Source of the DNA: Pseudomonas sp. ANT_H12B
GTDB lineage: Bacteria > Pseudomonadota > Gammaproteobacteria > Pseudomonadales > Pseudomonadaceae
Direction: 5' to 3'
Assembly (NCBI RefSeq): GCF_008369325.1
Contig: NZ_VOBI01000013.1
Location: 102,146 to 166,145, forward strand
DNA length: 64,000 nt
This document shows positions 34,009 to 42,119 of the stretch, one piece after another; position 1 is the first letter of the stretch; each line of letters begins with the position of its first letter. The translations under genes were made by a program, and so were the position numbers. The notes beneath the pieces are model-generated. The model did no database searches. It was not told the DNA's origin and worked only from the letters and a program-made list of their open reading frames with translations.

Positions 34009-35709
34009 ATGAATAACAAAGTACCAATTCGCAGTTGGGAAATCACACTCGGTAGCAATCAGTTAATTCTTGCAGTTTCAACCTGGCTTCTACTGTTTAG
34101 TAACTGGCCATTTTGGCGAGCTGTCTGGCAAGGCGTGGGAGGCCTACAGGACGGAAACACCATATTCGTGCTTAGCCTGCCTTGGTTCGTGTTGATTTGG
34201 CTATACGTATTGCTCAGCGTGATGGCCTGGGGACGCTTGATAAAACCTGTGCTAGCTATCGTGCTGCTGGTTGCGGCAGCAACGAGTTACTTTATGAATA
34301 GCTATGGCATAGTAATTGATTACAGCATGCTAACGAATGTGATGCAGACGGACAGGTCCGAGGCCACGGACCTGCTGAACTGGGAACTACTGCTGTGGAT
34401 GCTGGGCTTTGGTGTTATACCGGGGTTGATTATTACCCGAGTCCGTTTGATCCAACGATCGTGGTCCCGCGCACTTGCTCATCGATTGATGGGTGTGGCG
34501 GTAGCGCTCACCTGCTTGGCGGTCATCGTATTTACGCATTATCAATCCTATGCATCGCTGATGCGTAACCATCGCGAACTCCGATTGATGTTGGTTCCGT
34601 CGAATGTGGTTTCGGCAATCCATGGGTATACGCGTCGCCAGCTAGCAGTTCCCACCGAATTAAAAACCATTGGTGCTGATGCCCGCCGTGAAGAAGCTAC
34701 TGCTGGTGTACGCAAACCACGGCTAACGGTACTTATGGTGGGTGAAACCGCTAGGTCCGCTAACTTCTCCCTCAATGGCTATACCCGGGATACCAATCCG
34801 GAATTGGCCAGGCGTGGTGTCTTAAGTTTTACCAATGTCAGCTCATGTGGAACAGCTACGGCCGTTTCCTTACCCTGCATGTTCCTGGATGTGGGTAAAG
34901 AAGGCTACAAAGACGGTATGGCGCTTCGTAGAGAAGGACTATTAGACGTTTTGCAGCGGGTCGGAGTATCGGTCCTTTGGAGAGACAATAACTCGGGTTG
35001 CAAAGGCATTTGCGACCGAGTACCAAATGAAAAATTGAACAATCAAAAAACGCTGGGATTATGTAGAGCCGACGAGTGTTACGACGAAGTCTTATTGCAA
35101 GATTTACAAGCCTACTTGGATAAACAGCAGCGGGACTCAATCGTGGTGCTACACATGAAAGGCAGTCACGGCCCATCCTACTCGAAACGCTATCCACCAG
35201 CGTTCGAACGATTCGGGCCCGTTTGCAATAATAACCAACTTGAACGTTGTACGCGCGAAAGCATTGTCAGTGCCTATGATAACAGTCTCAGTTATACGGA
35301 CTACGTACTTGGGCAAACGATCGACCTGCTAAAGCGTAACGCTGAACGTTTTGATACGGCGATGCTTTATGTCTCTGATCACGGTGAGTCCCTCGGCGAG
35401 AATGGGCTTTACTTGCATGGACTTCCTTATGCCATGGCTCCCAGCGAGCAGACTAGTATCCCCATGGTACTCTGGATCTCCAAAGATATGCAGTCGCGTC
35501 AAAACCTAGATCCTCAATGCCTGAAGGAACAACGCGGAGTATCACTGTCCCATGACAACTTATTCCATTCTATATTGGGGTTGATGGGTATTCAAACTTC
35601 AGCATATCGCCCAGAGCTCGATCTGTTCAGCATCTGCCAATCCAAAGCGACAACACCACTAAAGCTCGCGCAAATATTTGAGCGTCAATCAGTGAAAATA
35701 CCAAAATAA
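34009..35709 (+). CDS. eptA: EptA-like phosphoethanolamine transferase
   Basis: This inner-membrane enzyme transfers phosphoethanolamine, usually to lipid A, giving polymyxin resistance. The 566-aa protein has five N-terminal transmembrane helices (about residues 15-180) and a periplasmic sulfatase-fold domain. Zinc/catalytic elements are MVGETARSANFSLNGY, the acceptor Thr in SSCGTATAVSLPCMF and the metal ligands in YVSDHGESLGENGLYLHG. The cysteine pairs of the family are present (SGCKGICDRV; CRADECYDE). The ATG lies behind CGGAGTACCC. Zinc-induced eptA expression is known in P. aeruginosa (via ColRS), which fits its place among zinc-resistance genes. Confidence 0.92.
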   Translation: MNNKVPIRSWEITLGSNQLILAVSTWLLLFSNWPFWRAVWQGVGGLQDGNTIFVLSLPWFVLIWLYVLLSVMAWGRLIKPVLAIVLLVAAATSYFMNSYGIVIDYSMLTNVMQTDRSEATDLLNWELLLWMLGFGVIPGLIITRVRLIQRSWSRALAHRLMGVAVALTCLAVIVFTHYQSYASLMRNHRELRLMLVPSNVVSAIHGYTRRQLAVPTELKTIGADARREEATAGVRKPRLTVLMVGETARSANFSLNGYTRDTNPELARRGVLSFTNVSSCGTATAVSLPCMFLDVGKEGYKDGMALRREGLLDVLQRVGVSVLWRDNNSGCKGICDRVPNEKLNNQKTLGLCRADECYDEVLLQDLQAYLDKQQRDSIVVLHMKGSHGPSYSKRYPPAFERFGPVCNNNQLERCTRESIVSAYDNSLSYTDYVLGQTIDLLKRNAERFDTAMLYVSDHGESLGENGLYLHGLPYAMAPSEQTSIPMVLWISKDMQSRQNLDPQCLKEQRGVSLSHDNLFHSILGLMGIQTSAYRPELDLFSICQSKATTPLKLAQIFERQSVKIPK

Positions 35710-35768
35710 GGGGGGCTGCGACAAAGATCTAAAATCACCCTGTAGAATGAGCGTGCTTTTTCATCAGA

Positions 35769-35800
35769 GCCATGCAACTAACTATTGATAGTTGCATGGC
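35769..35800. repeat. perfect 12-bp inverted repeat after eptA
   Basis: GCCATGCAACTA / TAGTTGCATGGC with an 8-nt loop lies 60 bp after eptA, in an otherwise gene-free 254-bp stretch. There is no T-tract. It is possibly a terminator-like structure or a protein-binding dyad. Confidence 0.5.
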
Positions 35801-35963
35801 GCCGCCACTAACACTTCCAAAAAAATGCAGCATCCGGGTGGGCGTCTTTATGTGAGACCATTTGGTCGGCCATCGCAAGCGTCAAAAAAGCTGCAAACTT
35901 CTGCCGAGCTATTTCCTCAGTACATTCACCCTGCACGTATAGATGTAGAGCAGGATGTTAGAT

Positions 35964-36479
35964 TTAATTGCAGTTGGGTTCGTCAGTGAATGTGCGCGAA
36001 ACATCGACCGCCCCCAACACCCCCAAAGTTCGGCGACCAATCAGGACGGGGTAGTTCATGTCGCCTCGATCCTTCAGTGAAAACTCCTCCTTATAAATTT
36101 TATCTCCTATGCACATCGTCATCATGACTACTGGACGATGTTCAGCGCCGCCGGCGCCTCTAACCTTTACATTTCTTTCGACGCGTCGCTCGAAGAGTGC
36201 GTTACTCACCTTCTTAGTTTTTGTGTCTTTGACTTTAACGTTGAAACGAACCCATTCCTCTCCATTTTTTTGAAATCGTTCTAAGTCTTTCGCATCCATT
36301 GAGGATGTAAGAGCTCCTGTATCTAACTTTACTTTCACGGCAATATTTTCCGGTAAAAGTATTCCTTCCTCGATCCAGCCGAATACCCTTTCTGGATTAG
36401 CAGGTGCTGAAAAAACCGGCTGCGCGACAAAAGCCAAAAGCATTGCCAGCCAAGAACAACTTAAAAAATTTCTAATCAT
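35964..36479 (-). CDS. retropepsin-like periplasmic protease (RimK-associated 'ATP-dependent zinc protease' family)
   Basis: The 171-aa protein from ATG 36479 has a signal peptide (MIRNFLSCSWLAMLLAFVAQPVFSA), then VFGWIEEGILLPENIAVKVKLDTGALTSSMDA. The LDTGA motif is the catalytic aspartate signature of retropepsin-like proteins. It ends with YPVLIGRRTLGVLGAVDVSRTF, typical of this family. A longer frame starts at 36545 but adds residues before the signal peptide. The stop is within the element-A metal cluster, after czcD. The family name 'zinc protease' is historical; the sequence suggests an aspartic protease. Confidence 0.8.
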   Translation of the reverse strand: MIRNFLSCSWLAMLLAFVAQPVFSAPANPERVFGWIEEGILLPENIAVKVKLDTGALTSSMDAKDLERFQKNGEEWVRFNVKVKDTKTKKVSNALFERRVERNVKVRGAGGAEHRPVVMMTMCIGDKIYKEEFSLKDRGDMNYPVLIGRRTLGVLGAVDVSRTFTDEPNCN

Positions 36480-36552
36480 ATTAATCAACTCTATTGATCG
36501 GTATCTGCAACGTGAAAACTTGAAGCTGACTAAAATGAATGCCATGACTCAG

Positions 36553-37467
36553 TTAGTGCTCCATACCCTCATGGTCGTCAGCTAGTTGGTCGTGAAAATC
36601 AGATCCTTCCATTTGGACGGTAGTATGGCTGATGTGGAACTTATCACTCATAAGGCTGGTTACTTCGGACAAGATAGCTTGCTCGCTGCGGGAAGCCGAG
36701 TCAGCGACCAGATGGACGCTCATCACACTTTTACCACTGGTCAAAGCCCAGATATGCAAATCGTGGATATTCTTGACCCCCTCGATCCCATAAAGCGTCG
36801 CCTCTACCTTCTCGATATCTATGCCCTCTGGAACCCCTTGCAGCAATATGTTCATGCTTTCCTTGAGCAATGACCACGTTCTGGGCAGCACCCAGAACCC
36901 GATGCCAGCAGCGACAAGGGAATCTACCCAGTTCCAGCCGGTGAAACGGATCAAAAGAGCGGCGATGATGACGCCAATAGACCCCACCATATCGCTCCAG
37001 ACCTCTAAATAAGCGCCCTTCACATTGAGGCTTTCCCCGCTGGCAGCACCCAGCAGACGCATGGAAATGAGGTTGACGATGAGCCCGATCACCGCGATAA
37101 CCAACATGCCCATCGACTGAATTTCTGCTGGGGCTTTAAGTCGCAGATATGCTTCATACACGATGTATATAGCGACTAAAAACAACAAAACCGCGTTGAA
37201 TGCGGCTGCAAGTATTTCGAATCGTGCGTAACCAAAGGTCCGTTTTTTATCCGCAGAGCGCTGGGCTATGTGAATGGCGACCAAAGATATCGCCAATGCG
37301 GCCACATCCGTCAGCATGTGAGCTGCATCGGACAGTAAGGCCAGGCTGCCGGTGACAAAGGCCCCGATGACCTCCGCCACCATAAAGCTCGTCGTCAGGG
37401 CGAGTGCGATCCACAGCAACTTTTCGTGACCGGCGCGTACCTGGCCGTGACTGTGTCCTGAGCTCAT
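36553..37467 (-). CDS. czcD: CzcD, cation diffusion facilitator (Zn/Co/Cd)
   Basis: CzcD is a proton-coupled exporter of the CDF family. ATG 37467, behind AGGGAAAGG, gives a 304-aa protein with a His-rich N-terminus (SSGHSHGQVRAGHEK) and six membrane helices. Metal-site residues are in SLALLSDAAHMLTDVAALA (TM2) and EVWSDMVGSIGVI (TM5). A cytoplasmic C-terminal domain follows (KNIHDLHIWALTSGKSVMSVHL). It is transcribed with the zinc-ribbon gene and cadA on the same strand. Confidence 0.94.
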   Translation of the reverse strand: MSSGHSHGQVRAGHEKLLWIALALTTSFMVAEVIGAFVTGSLALLSDAAHMLTDVAALAISLVAIHIAQRSADKKRTFGYARFEILAAAFNAVLLFLVAIYIVYEAYLRLKAPAEIQSMGMLVIAVIGLIVNLISMRLLGAASGESLNVKGAYLEVWSDMVGSIGVIIAALLIRFTGWNWVDSLVAAGIGFWVLPRTWSLLKESMNILLQGVPEGIDIEKVEATLYGIEGVKNIHDLHIWALTSGKSVMSVHLVADSASRSEQAILSEVTSLMSDKFHISHTTVQMEGSDFHDQLADDHEGMEH

Positions 37468-37649
37468 AACCTTTCCCTCAAACGCCGCTCGCTGAAATTC
37501 CAACCACCCAGGTAGCACCCTTGCTACGAGTCGATTGCAGGATATAAAGACCAGCTAATACCCCAAACCGTTCCATCTCATGAAACACCCCATTTCGGGA
37601 TTTGGTGCTGGTTCGAGGTATATCCCGATCAAAGCGCGAAATCGCAGCC

Positions 37650-38072
37650 TTAATCGAACATCTCCTGCAAAAACGATTTTTTGCGGTACGACTGTTGCCC
37701 CTGATGCCCACTCTGGTTTTGATGTCCACCCTGACTTTGATGGCCGCTCTGATGACTGCTCTGATGGCCACCGTCTCTCCAACCGCCACCGTGACTTCCT
37801 CGTTGATCTCCATGAGCTTGGCTATCTCCATGCCCTTGGCTATTTCCATGCTGGCTGTAACCGGGTTGTACTGCCGGAGGAGCATTCTGTACGGGTGGAA
37901 TTGGGGCCTGTGGAAGAAACCTAACGGCCTCTTGCTGTTGGCTGCGCTCGATGATCTTGTCGAGTTCACCTCGGTCGAGCCAAACGCCACGGCATTGTGG
38001 GCAATAGTCAATTTCGATGTTCTGGCGCTCAGTCATTACCAGGGCGGTATCTTTGCAGATCGGACATTGCAT
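37650..38072 (-). CDS. zinc-ribbon (zf-TFIIB type) protein with His/Gln/Gly-rich tail
   Basis: The 140-aa protein begins with a two-CxxC ribbon (MQCPICKDTALV...IEIDYCPQCRGVWLDRGELDKII), the zf-TFIIB family pattern. A long low-complexity tail of GH, SHQ and QGG repeats (about residues 70-125) follows, then a conserved end (RKKSFLQEMFD). The histidine-rich tail could bind Zn or Cd. It lies between cadA and czcD. A role as cytoplasmic metal buffer or chaperone is inference. Confidence 0.85.
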   Translation of the reverse strand: MQCPICKDTALVMTERQNIEIDYCPQCRGVWLDRGELDKIIERSQQQEAVRFLPQAPIPPVQNAPPAVQPGYSQHGNSQGHGDSQAHGDQRGSHGGGWRDGGHQSSHQSGHQSQGGHQNQSGHQGQQSYRKKSFLQEMFD

Positions 38073-38120
38073 GATTTTGTTTCCTTGTGTGGACAGGCAA
38101 TCGAAGACGCGGCTTCTACG

Positions 38121-40499
38121 TCACCGACGCAGTAGCCGCAGTCCATTGAATACGACGAGCAGGCTCGCGCCCATATCGGCGAAAACAGCCATCCACAACG
38201 TAGCGTGGCCGGACAACGCAAGCGCTAAAAAAACAACTTTGATACCCAAGGCCAGTCCAATGTTTTGCTTTAAAACAGAGGCACATCGACGACTCAGGCT
38301 AATAAAGTCAGCAATCTTGCGTGGGTCGTCATCCATGATGGCGACATCAGCCGTTTCAAGCGCTGTGGCAGTCCCAGCGGCTCCCATCGCAAAACCAATG
38401 TCGGCTTGCGCCAATGCCGGAGCATCGTTCACACCATCGCCCACCATGCCAACTGAACCAAAGCGGCGCTTGAGTTCAGCGACGGCGGTCTGTTTATCCT
38501 CCGGCATGAGGTTTCCGCGTGCATCCTGTATGCCGAGCTGAGCGGCGATGGACTTGGCCGTTGCAGGGTTGTCACCCGTGAGCATCACCGGTACGACATT
38601 CAATGCTTTCAGAGCAGTTACGGCAGCAAAGCTTTCAGGCCTTACTGTGTCAGCCACAGCAAAAATCGCCACTGGACCGCTGGCCGCGCAGAGCACGATT
38701 ACAGTTTTTCCTGCGTTTTCCAGCAGCGACAATCGGGCCTCAAGGGCCGGCGAGCATACGCCCAACTCTTCAACCAAGCGGTGGTTACCCAGGTGCCACG
38801 ATTGACCGTCGATATTGCCTTTGACGCCACGACCGTTGAGTACGCCGAAGTCCTCAACCGGCAGAGTCGCCGCGTCCGGTTGCTGTAATTTCCATCCGCT
38901 GACCAAGGCCTTCGCCACTGGGTGTGTACTGTGTTCGTCGAGGCTAGCTGCGATCTGCAAAGCCATCTCTATGGGCAGATCACCAAAAGGCTCGTTATCG
39001 GTCAGTACCGGTTTGCCTTGGGTCAAGGTGCCAGTCTTGTCGAGCGCCACAACCTTAAGTAGTCGGCCGCTTTCAAGGTACGCACCGCCTTTAATCAAAA
39101 TGCCATGCTTGGCAGCCGCGGCTAGCCCACTGACGACGGTAATTGGCGTTGAAACCACCAAGGCACATGGGCAGGCGATGACTAGCAGGACCAGCGCCTG
39201 ATAGAGCCAATCGCCCCAGGTTCCAGCGAACAGAACGGGGCCCAATGCAGCAACCAACAGGGCAAGTACCACTACAGCCGGGGTGTAATAACGTGCAAAT
39301 TGATCTACAAACCGCTGGGTAGGGGCTCGTTGAGATTGCGCGTCTTGTATGGCCGCCGCGATACGAGCAAGAGTGCTTTCTCCTGCTACGGCCGTCACAG
39401 TCGCTTCAACTACACCGTCGGTAACGATACTGCCTGCGTAAAGTGGATCACCGACCTGCTTATCAACTGGTAGGCTTTCGCCAGTAATTGGAGCTTGGTC
39501 CAGTGCGGCGCGACCAGACTCGACGCTGGCATCCAAGGGTACTCGCGAACCGGTGCGAACCCGAATACGACTACCGAGTAATACACTCGCCACCGGCTGA
39601 TCTTTCCAACCGCCATCAATCATTACTTCGGCGGTTTCGGGCGCCAATGCAGTTAGCGATTTGATCGCATTACGCGCTCGCTCCAACGAAAGGGCTTCGA
39701 TAGCTTCAGCAATAGCGAATAGGAAAACCACCATTGCAGCTTCAGGCCATTTACCAATGACGAGAGCACCAATGACAGCCAGCGACATCAGAAAATAGAT
39801 GTTCAGAGTGAAGTTCTTAATCGCAATCCAACCCTTTTTGAGGGTTGGCAGGCCAGCGCTCAGAATGGAAAGAGCGGCAAGCACCATCACCGGCCAGGAA
39901 CCTTCCTGCCCAGTTGTCCACGCGATGACTTCAGCGGCGATAGCAGCCAAGCCGCTGATGGCCAGTAATCCTTTCAGTTTGGCGCTCAAGGCCGGGGGAA
40001 CTGCCGATGGAGCGGCGCCGGCCTCAAGCAGGCTCGGCCCCATATCCAACGCGACTAAGGCGGTGACGATTGACTGCGGATCATCCAAGCGGTGATGCAC
40101 GGTCAACTCACGATTCAAGAGATTGAAGTCGAGTCGGACAATTCCGGGCATGGGTTCCAGCCGGTTACGGATCAGGCGCTCCTCTGTGGGGCAATCCATT
40201 TTGTCGATGCGATACCGAACATTGCTAGTCCCTTCCGGAGCTGGATTGCTCCTGCTGGTCGAAAAACCTTCTGTTGCTTGAGTGCCTTGAGCGCAACACG
40301 CATCGGCATGATCGTGGGCATGCTCATGCTCATGCTCATGCTCATGCTCATGCTCATGCTTGTGATCATGCTTGTGATCTTTGTGATGCCTGGGCTCAGC
40401 AGCCTTAGCGGACCCATGCTGATGGTCAGATCCGCAACACTCTTCTTTCTTCTGTACGTAAAGACGGAGGACCGGCTTGAGCTTGTTTTCCTGGTTCAT
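38121..40499 (-). CDS. cadA: CadA, P1B-type Zn/Cd/Pb-exporting ATPase
   Basis: The protein is about 792 aa from ATG 40499; an in-frame ATG at 40535 lies inside the promoter and is rejected. The N-terminus contains a long His-rich run (alternating HE/HK pairs, residues about 35-60). A heavy-metal-associated domain follows, with the Zn/Cd-type DCPTEE motif. The ATPase core has the CPC motif (VIACPCALVVSTP), phosphorylation site DKTGTLTQGK, HP motif (STHPVAKAL) and GDGVNDAPALAQADIG. It exports divalent soft metals from the cytoplasm to the periplasm, handing over to CzcCBA. Confidence 0.95.
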   Translation of the reverse strand: MNQENKLKPVLRLYVQKKEECCGSDHQHGSAKAAEPRHHKDHKHDHKHEHEHEHEHEHEHAHDHADACCAQGTQATEGFSTSRSNPAPEGTSNVRYRIDKMDCPTEERLIRNRLEPMPGIVRLDFNLLNRELTVHHRLDDPQSIVTALVALDMGPSLLEAGAAPSAVPPALSAKLKGLLAISGLAAIAAEVIAWTTGQEGSWPVMVLAALSILSAGLPTLKKGWIAIKNFTLNIYFLMSLAVIGALVIGKWPEAAMVVFLFAIAEAIEALSLERARNAIKSLTALAPETAEVMIDGGWKDQPVASVLLGSRIRVRTGSRVPLDASVESGRAALDQAPITGESLPVDKQVGDPLYAGSIVTDGVVEATVTAVAGESTLARIAAAIQDAQSQRAPTQRFVDQFARYYTPAVVVLALLVAALGPVLFAGTWGDWLYQALVLLVIACPCALVVSTPITVVSGLAAAAKHGILIKGGAYLESGRLLKVVALDKTGTLTQGKPVLTDNEPFGDLPIEMALQIAASLDEHSTHPVAKALVSGWKLQQPDAATLPVEDFGVLNGRGVKGNIDGQSWHLGNHRLVEELGVCSPALEARLSLLENAGKTVIVLCAASGPVAIFAVADTVRPESFAAVTALKALNVVPVMLTGDNPATAKSIAAQLGIQDARGNLMPEDKQTAVAELKRRFGSVGMVGDGVNDAPALAQADIGFAMGAAGTATALETADVAIMDDDPRKIADFISLSRRCASVLKQNIGLALGIKVVFLALALSGHATLWMAVFADMGASLLVVFNGLRLLRR
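40316..40370. repeat. hexanucleotide repeat within the cadA His-run
   Basis: Consecutive TGCTCA units (GAGCAT/CATGAG on the coding strand) encode alternating His-Glu. A 6-bp unit changes length by two residues per slippage without breaking the frame, so the number of metal-binding histidines could vary between strains. Confidence 0.75.
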
Positions 40500-40536
40500 G
40501 GTGCTTCTACCGCGAAGGATAATTCCGCCATTCAAC

Positions 40537-40560
40537 AGCCTGTACCTACTTCAGGGTCAA
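40537..40560 (-). promoter_or_regulatory. CadR/ZntR-type operator and -35 of cadA
   Basis: Read on the - strand, -35 TTGACC (40560-40555) leads into ACCCTG....CAGGCT (40557-40537), a MerR-family dyad with an extended spacer. It lies 38 bp before the cadA ATG. The same half-sites are present at 29160-29180. No cadR gene lies nearby. Confidence 0.7.
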
Positions 40561-40909
40561 GCGCCCAAGAAAGTTATTTGAAGCCGCTTTCGTGTGCGGA
40601 TAGCTTGCGACTAAGTTGAGGCCCGTCTCTGTTGGGCTTCTTTTCCTTCCCATTTGGCGAATATCTTTCTGACCAGACCAATGGCTGCCGTAGACCCATT
40701 TCCGTCCGATGTGGTGCTCGAACGTGAAACGGCGGGCGTGTAGTCGAGCTTTTAGCTGACATCTTTGCCGATGCGCCGGAGAGCGCAGCCGCTCGTCGCA
40801 ATAACCGGCAGGAATGGCCTCTATGCAAGGTTATCCAGTGACTGGATCTACTCTGCGCGCGAGCATAATGATGCGTCTTCTCTAATTACGAAATGAGAAC
40901 CGGACGATC
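40561..40909. other. 349-bp region upstream of cadA with no supported gene
   Basis: This is where a divergent cadR would normally stand. Translation of either strand gives no MerR HTH signature. A GAGGCCC...GGGCTTC hairpin with a following T-rich run (about 40617-40645) may be a terminator. Nothing else is recognised. Confidence 0.5.
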
Positions 40910-41548
40910 ATGAGTGAGAGCGAGCGCTGGATAGTCAAATGCCAGGATACTGAGGATGGTAGCGGTGATGTCATCGTTGATTTACCCCCAGAACTGCTTG
41001 CCAAAATGGGGGTAGGTGTTGGGGACGATCTGACGATTACGGTAGCGGACGGCGCAATAGTGGTGAAGCCTATGCATGGAGCAACATCAGTGCAGGCCGT
41101 GTTTGCTGGAGTCCTGCTTGATGAGGCTTATCATGCTTACCGCATCCGGCTGGAGGCGTCTCTTAATATCCCCTCAAACGCCTCTGATCAGGACATTCAC
41201 GACATTATCGTAGCTGGCTTCTCGGCCAGCCTGATCAAGTCGCTTTGCGACGTCGGAACCATAAGTCCGGAAGAACGCGACAGAATTATTCCACTCAAAA
41301 TGCTCAAAACAAAATTGGTCAGCAATCAGCTTTTAACGGTGGATGAGAGTGATCGCCTGTTCCGCTTTGCACATATTACCGCCATGGCCGATGTGATCTT
41401 CGGGGACGCAGAGAAGGCCAAACAATGGCTTTCCAAACCGAAATCCCGGTTTTCGGGTAAAAGTCCAACGGCGATGCTCACTACAACTCACGGCACACAT
41501 CGGGTCGAAGAAATGCTGATTCGGGTAGCTGAGGGCATGTCATTTTGA
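40910..41548 (+). CDS. orphan antitoxin-like protein: SpoVT/AbrB-type N-terminus fused to MbcA/ParS toxin-binding C-terminus
   Basis: The 212-aa protein has two parts. Residues about 1-60 (GSGDVIVDLPPELLAKMGVGVGDDLTITVADGAIVVKPM) look like a MazE/AbrB swapped-hairpin DNA-binding domain. Residues about 75-212 match Xre/MbcA/ParS antitoxins, including the toxin-binding end (ADVIFGDAEKAKQWLSKP...GKSPTAMLTTTHGTHRVEEMLIRVAEG). Family partners are RES-domain toxins encoded just downstream, but here only 125 bp separate the stop from the L-end TnsB sites, and no toxin is present. It may be a transposon-borne anti-toxin against a chromosomal RES toxin, or an autonomous regulator. Confidence 0.75.
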   Translation: MSESERWIVKCQDTEDGSGDVIVDLPPELLAKMGVGVGDDLTITVADGAIVVKPMHGATSVQAVFAGVLLDEAYHAYRIRLEASLNIPSNASDQDIHDIIVAGFSASLIKSLCDVGTISPEERDRIIPLKMLKTKLVSNQLLTVDESDRLFRFAHITAMADVIFGDAEKAKQWLSKPKSRFSGKSPTAMLTTTHGTHRVEEMLIRVAEGMSF

Positions 41549-41673
41549 TCCAACCGCAGCTAAGTAGAACCATCACAATTGGGTACGCGCCCCCAACGGG
41601 CATTTTTGTCAAAATAGTCATTTAGCTGGCATGCTCCGTTAAGCCGTTTCCCCCTGAATTCACTGAGCCGCTG

Positions 41674-41879
41674 GTGTCAAAATATTTTGTTCAGCTGCAA
41701 TCTCGACTTTAAAAAGACTCCCGAGGGTAGTGTCAAACTATGTTGTTATAAACTCATCCCGTCATTCGGATATCGTCATGCCTTGTGTCAATCTATGTTG
41801 TAAAAATGGCATCGCGGCAGGTTCCGTAAACGACTGATTTTATTGGTTTCCGTGTGTCAAACTATGATGTTGGGCACCA
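41674..41879 (-). repeat. L end of element A: four spaced TnsB-type sites and terminus
   Basis: Inverted 17-mers lie at 41674-41690 (GTGTCAAAATATTTTGT), 41730-41746 (GTGTCAAACTATGTTGT), 41785-41801 (GTGTCAATCTATGTTGT) and 41854-41870 (GTGTCAAACTATGATGT), then terminal TGGGCACCA. Their complements resemble the R-end sites (ACAACATAGATTGACAC). Wide spacing is characteristic of the Tn7 left end. Confidence 0.9.
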
Positions 41880-41884
41880 GCTAT
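41880..41884. other. GCTAT duplication between elements A and B
   Basis: Five bases identical to 15563-15567 separate the A terminus (TGGGCACCA) from the B terminus (TGTCTGTAA). Confidence 0.93.
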
Positions 41885-41950
41885 TGTCTGTAATAAATAA
41901 AGGCTGTCACAAGTAAATAAACCTTGTCACAAAGAAATAAAGATTGTCAC
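41885..41950 (+). repeat. R end of element B
   Basis: Terminus TGTCTGTAA is followed by TAAATAAAGGCTGTCAC (41894-41910), TAAATAAACCTTGTCAC (41914-41930) and GAAATAAAGATTGTCAC (41934-41950), packed at exactly 20 bp. Confidence 0.9.
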
Positions 41951-41951
41951 G

Positions 41952-41978
41952 GTTGCTTCCCTACGTCGGGGAAGCAAC
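41952..41978 (+). terminator. hairpin inside the R end of element B
   Basis: The 10-bp stem GTTGCTTCCC / GGGAAGCAAC lies directly after the third TnsB site. It occupies the same position as the hairpins of A and C, though its sequence is unrelated. It may insulate tnsA from outside transcription; there is no strong T-run. Confidence 0.6.
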
Positions 41979-42119
41979 TGCAATTGTTAATAAGGTTCAC
42001 AATCTGTTGTGAGGTTGTGACGCTATCACTGTGCTGCGATTCGATAGCGAAGGTTCCCCTCTATCAGCAACGCTCTTTACGAGGCGTTGCCACGTCATTT
42101 AGGTAATCCGGTTAGCCAG

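Larger units (their letters stand above)
15568..41879 (+). mobile_element. Tn7-like element A: non-autonomous heavy-metal resistance island
   Basis: The element has an R end of three overlapping TnsB-type sites (15577-15633) and an L end of four spaced inverted sites (41674-41870), with GCTAT on both sides. The termini are TGGTTTCTG and, inverted, TGGTGCCCA, each nine bases before the first TnsB-type site, as in Tn7 (TGTGGGCGG before ACAATAAAG). It is 26,312 bp. No tns gene is present: bases 15568-15823 match the R end of element C base-for-base in length, then the sequence jumps to the tail of the C cargo gene (C position 61707). Cargo is czcCBA, two czcRS pairs, oprD, eptA, czcD, cadA and an antitoxin. 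It probably needs a TnsABCD from another element, most likely C. Confidence 0.9.

Noticed and set aside
37580..38541. Open frames on the + strand (37580-37924, 37602-38135, 38017-38541)
   Set aside because: They run opposite the zinc-ribbon, czcD and cadA genes, and are shadows with repetitive composition.
40316..40370. Short tandem array as a possible CRISPR
   Set aside because: It is a simple hexamer repeat coding for His-Glu inside cadA, without spacers.
40561..40909. Remnant of cadR divergent from cadA
   Set aside because: Neither strand shows a MerR-type HTH or the Cys-containing tail; only the operator remains.
41674..41950. Reading the seven TnsB-type sites here as one compound end
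   Set aside because: The first four face left and end GTGTCAA, the last three face right and end GTCAC, with GCTAT between; they are the L end of A and the R end of B.
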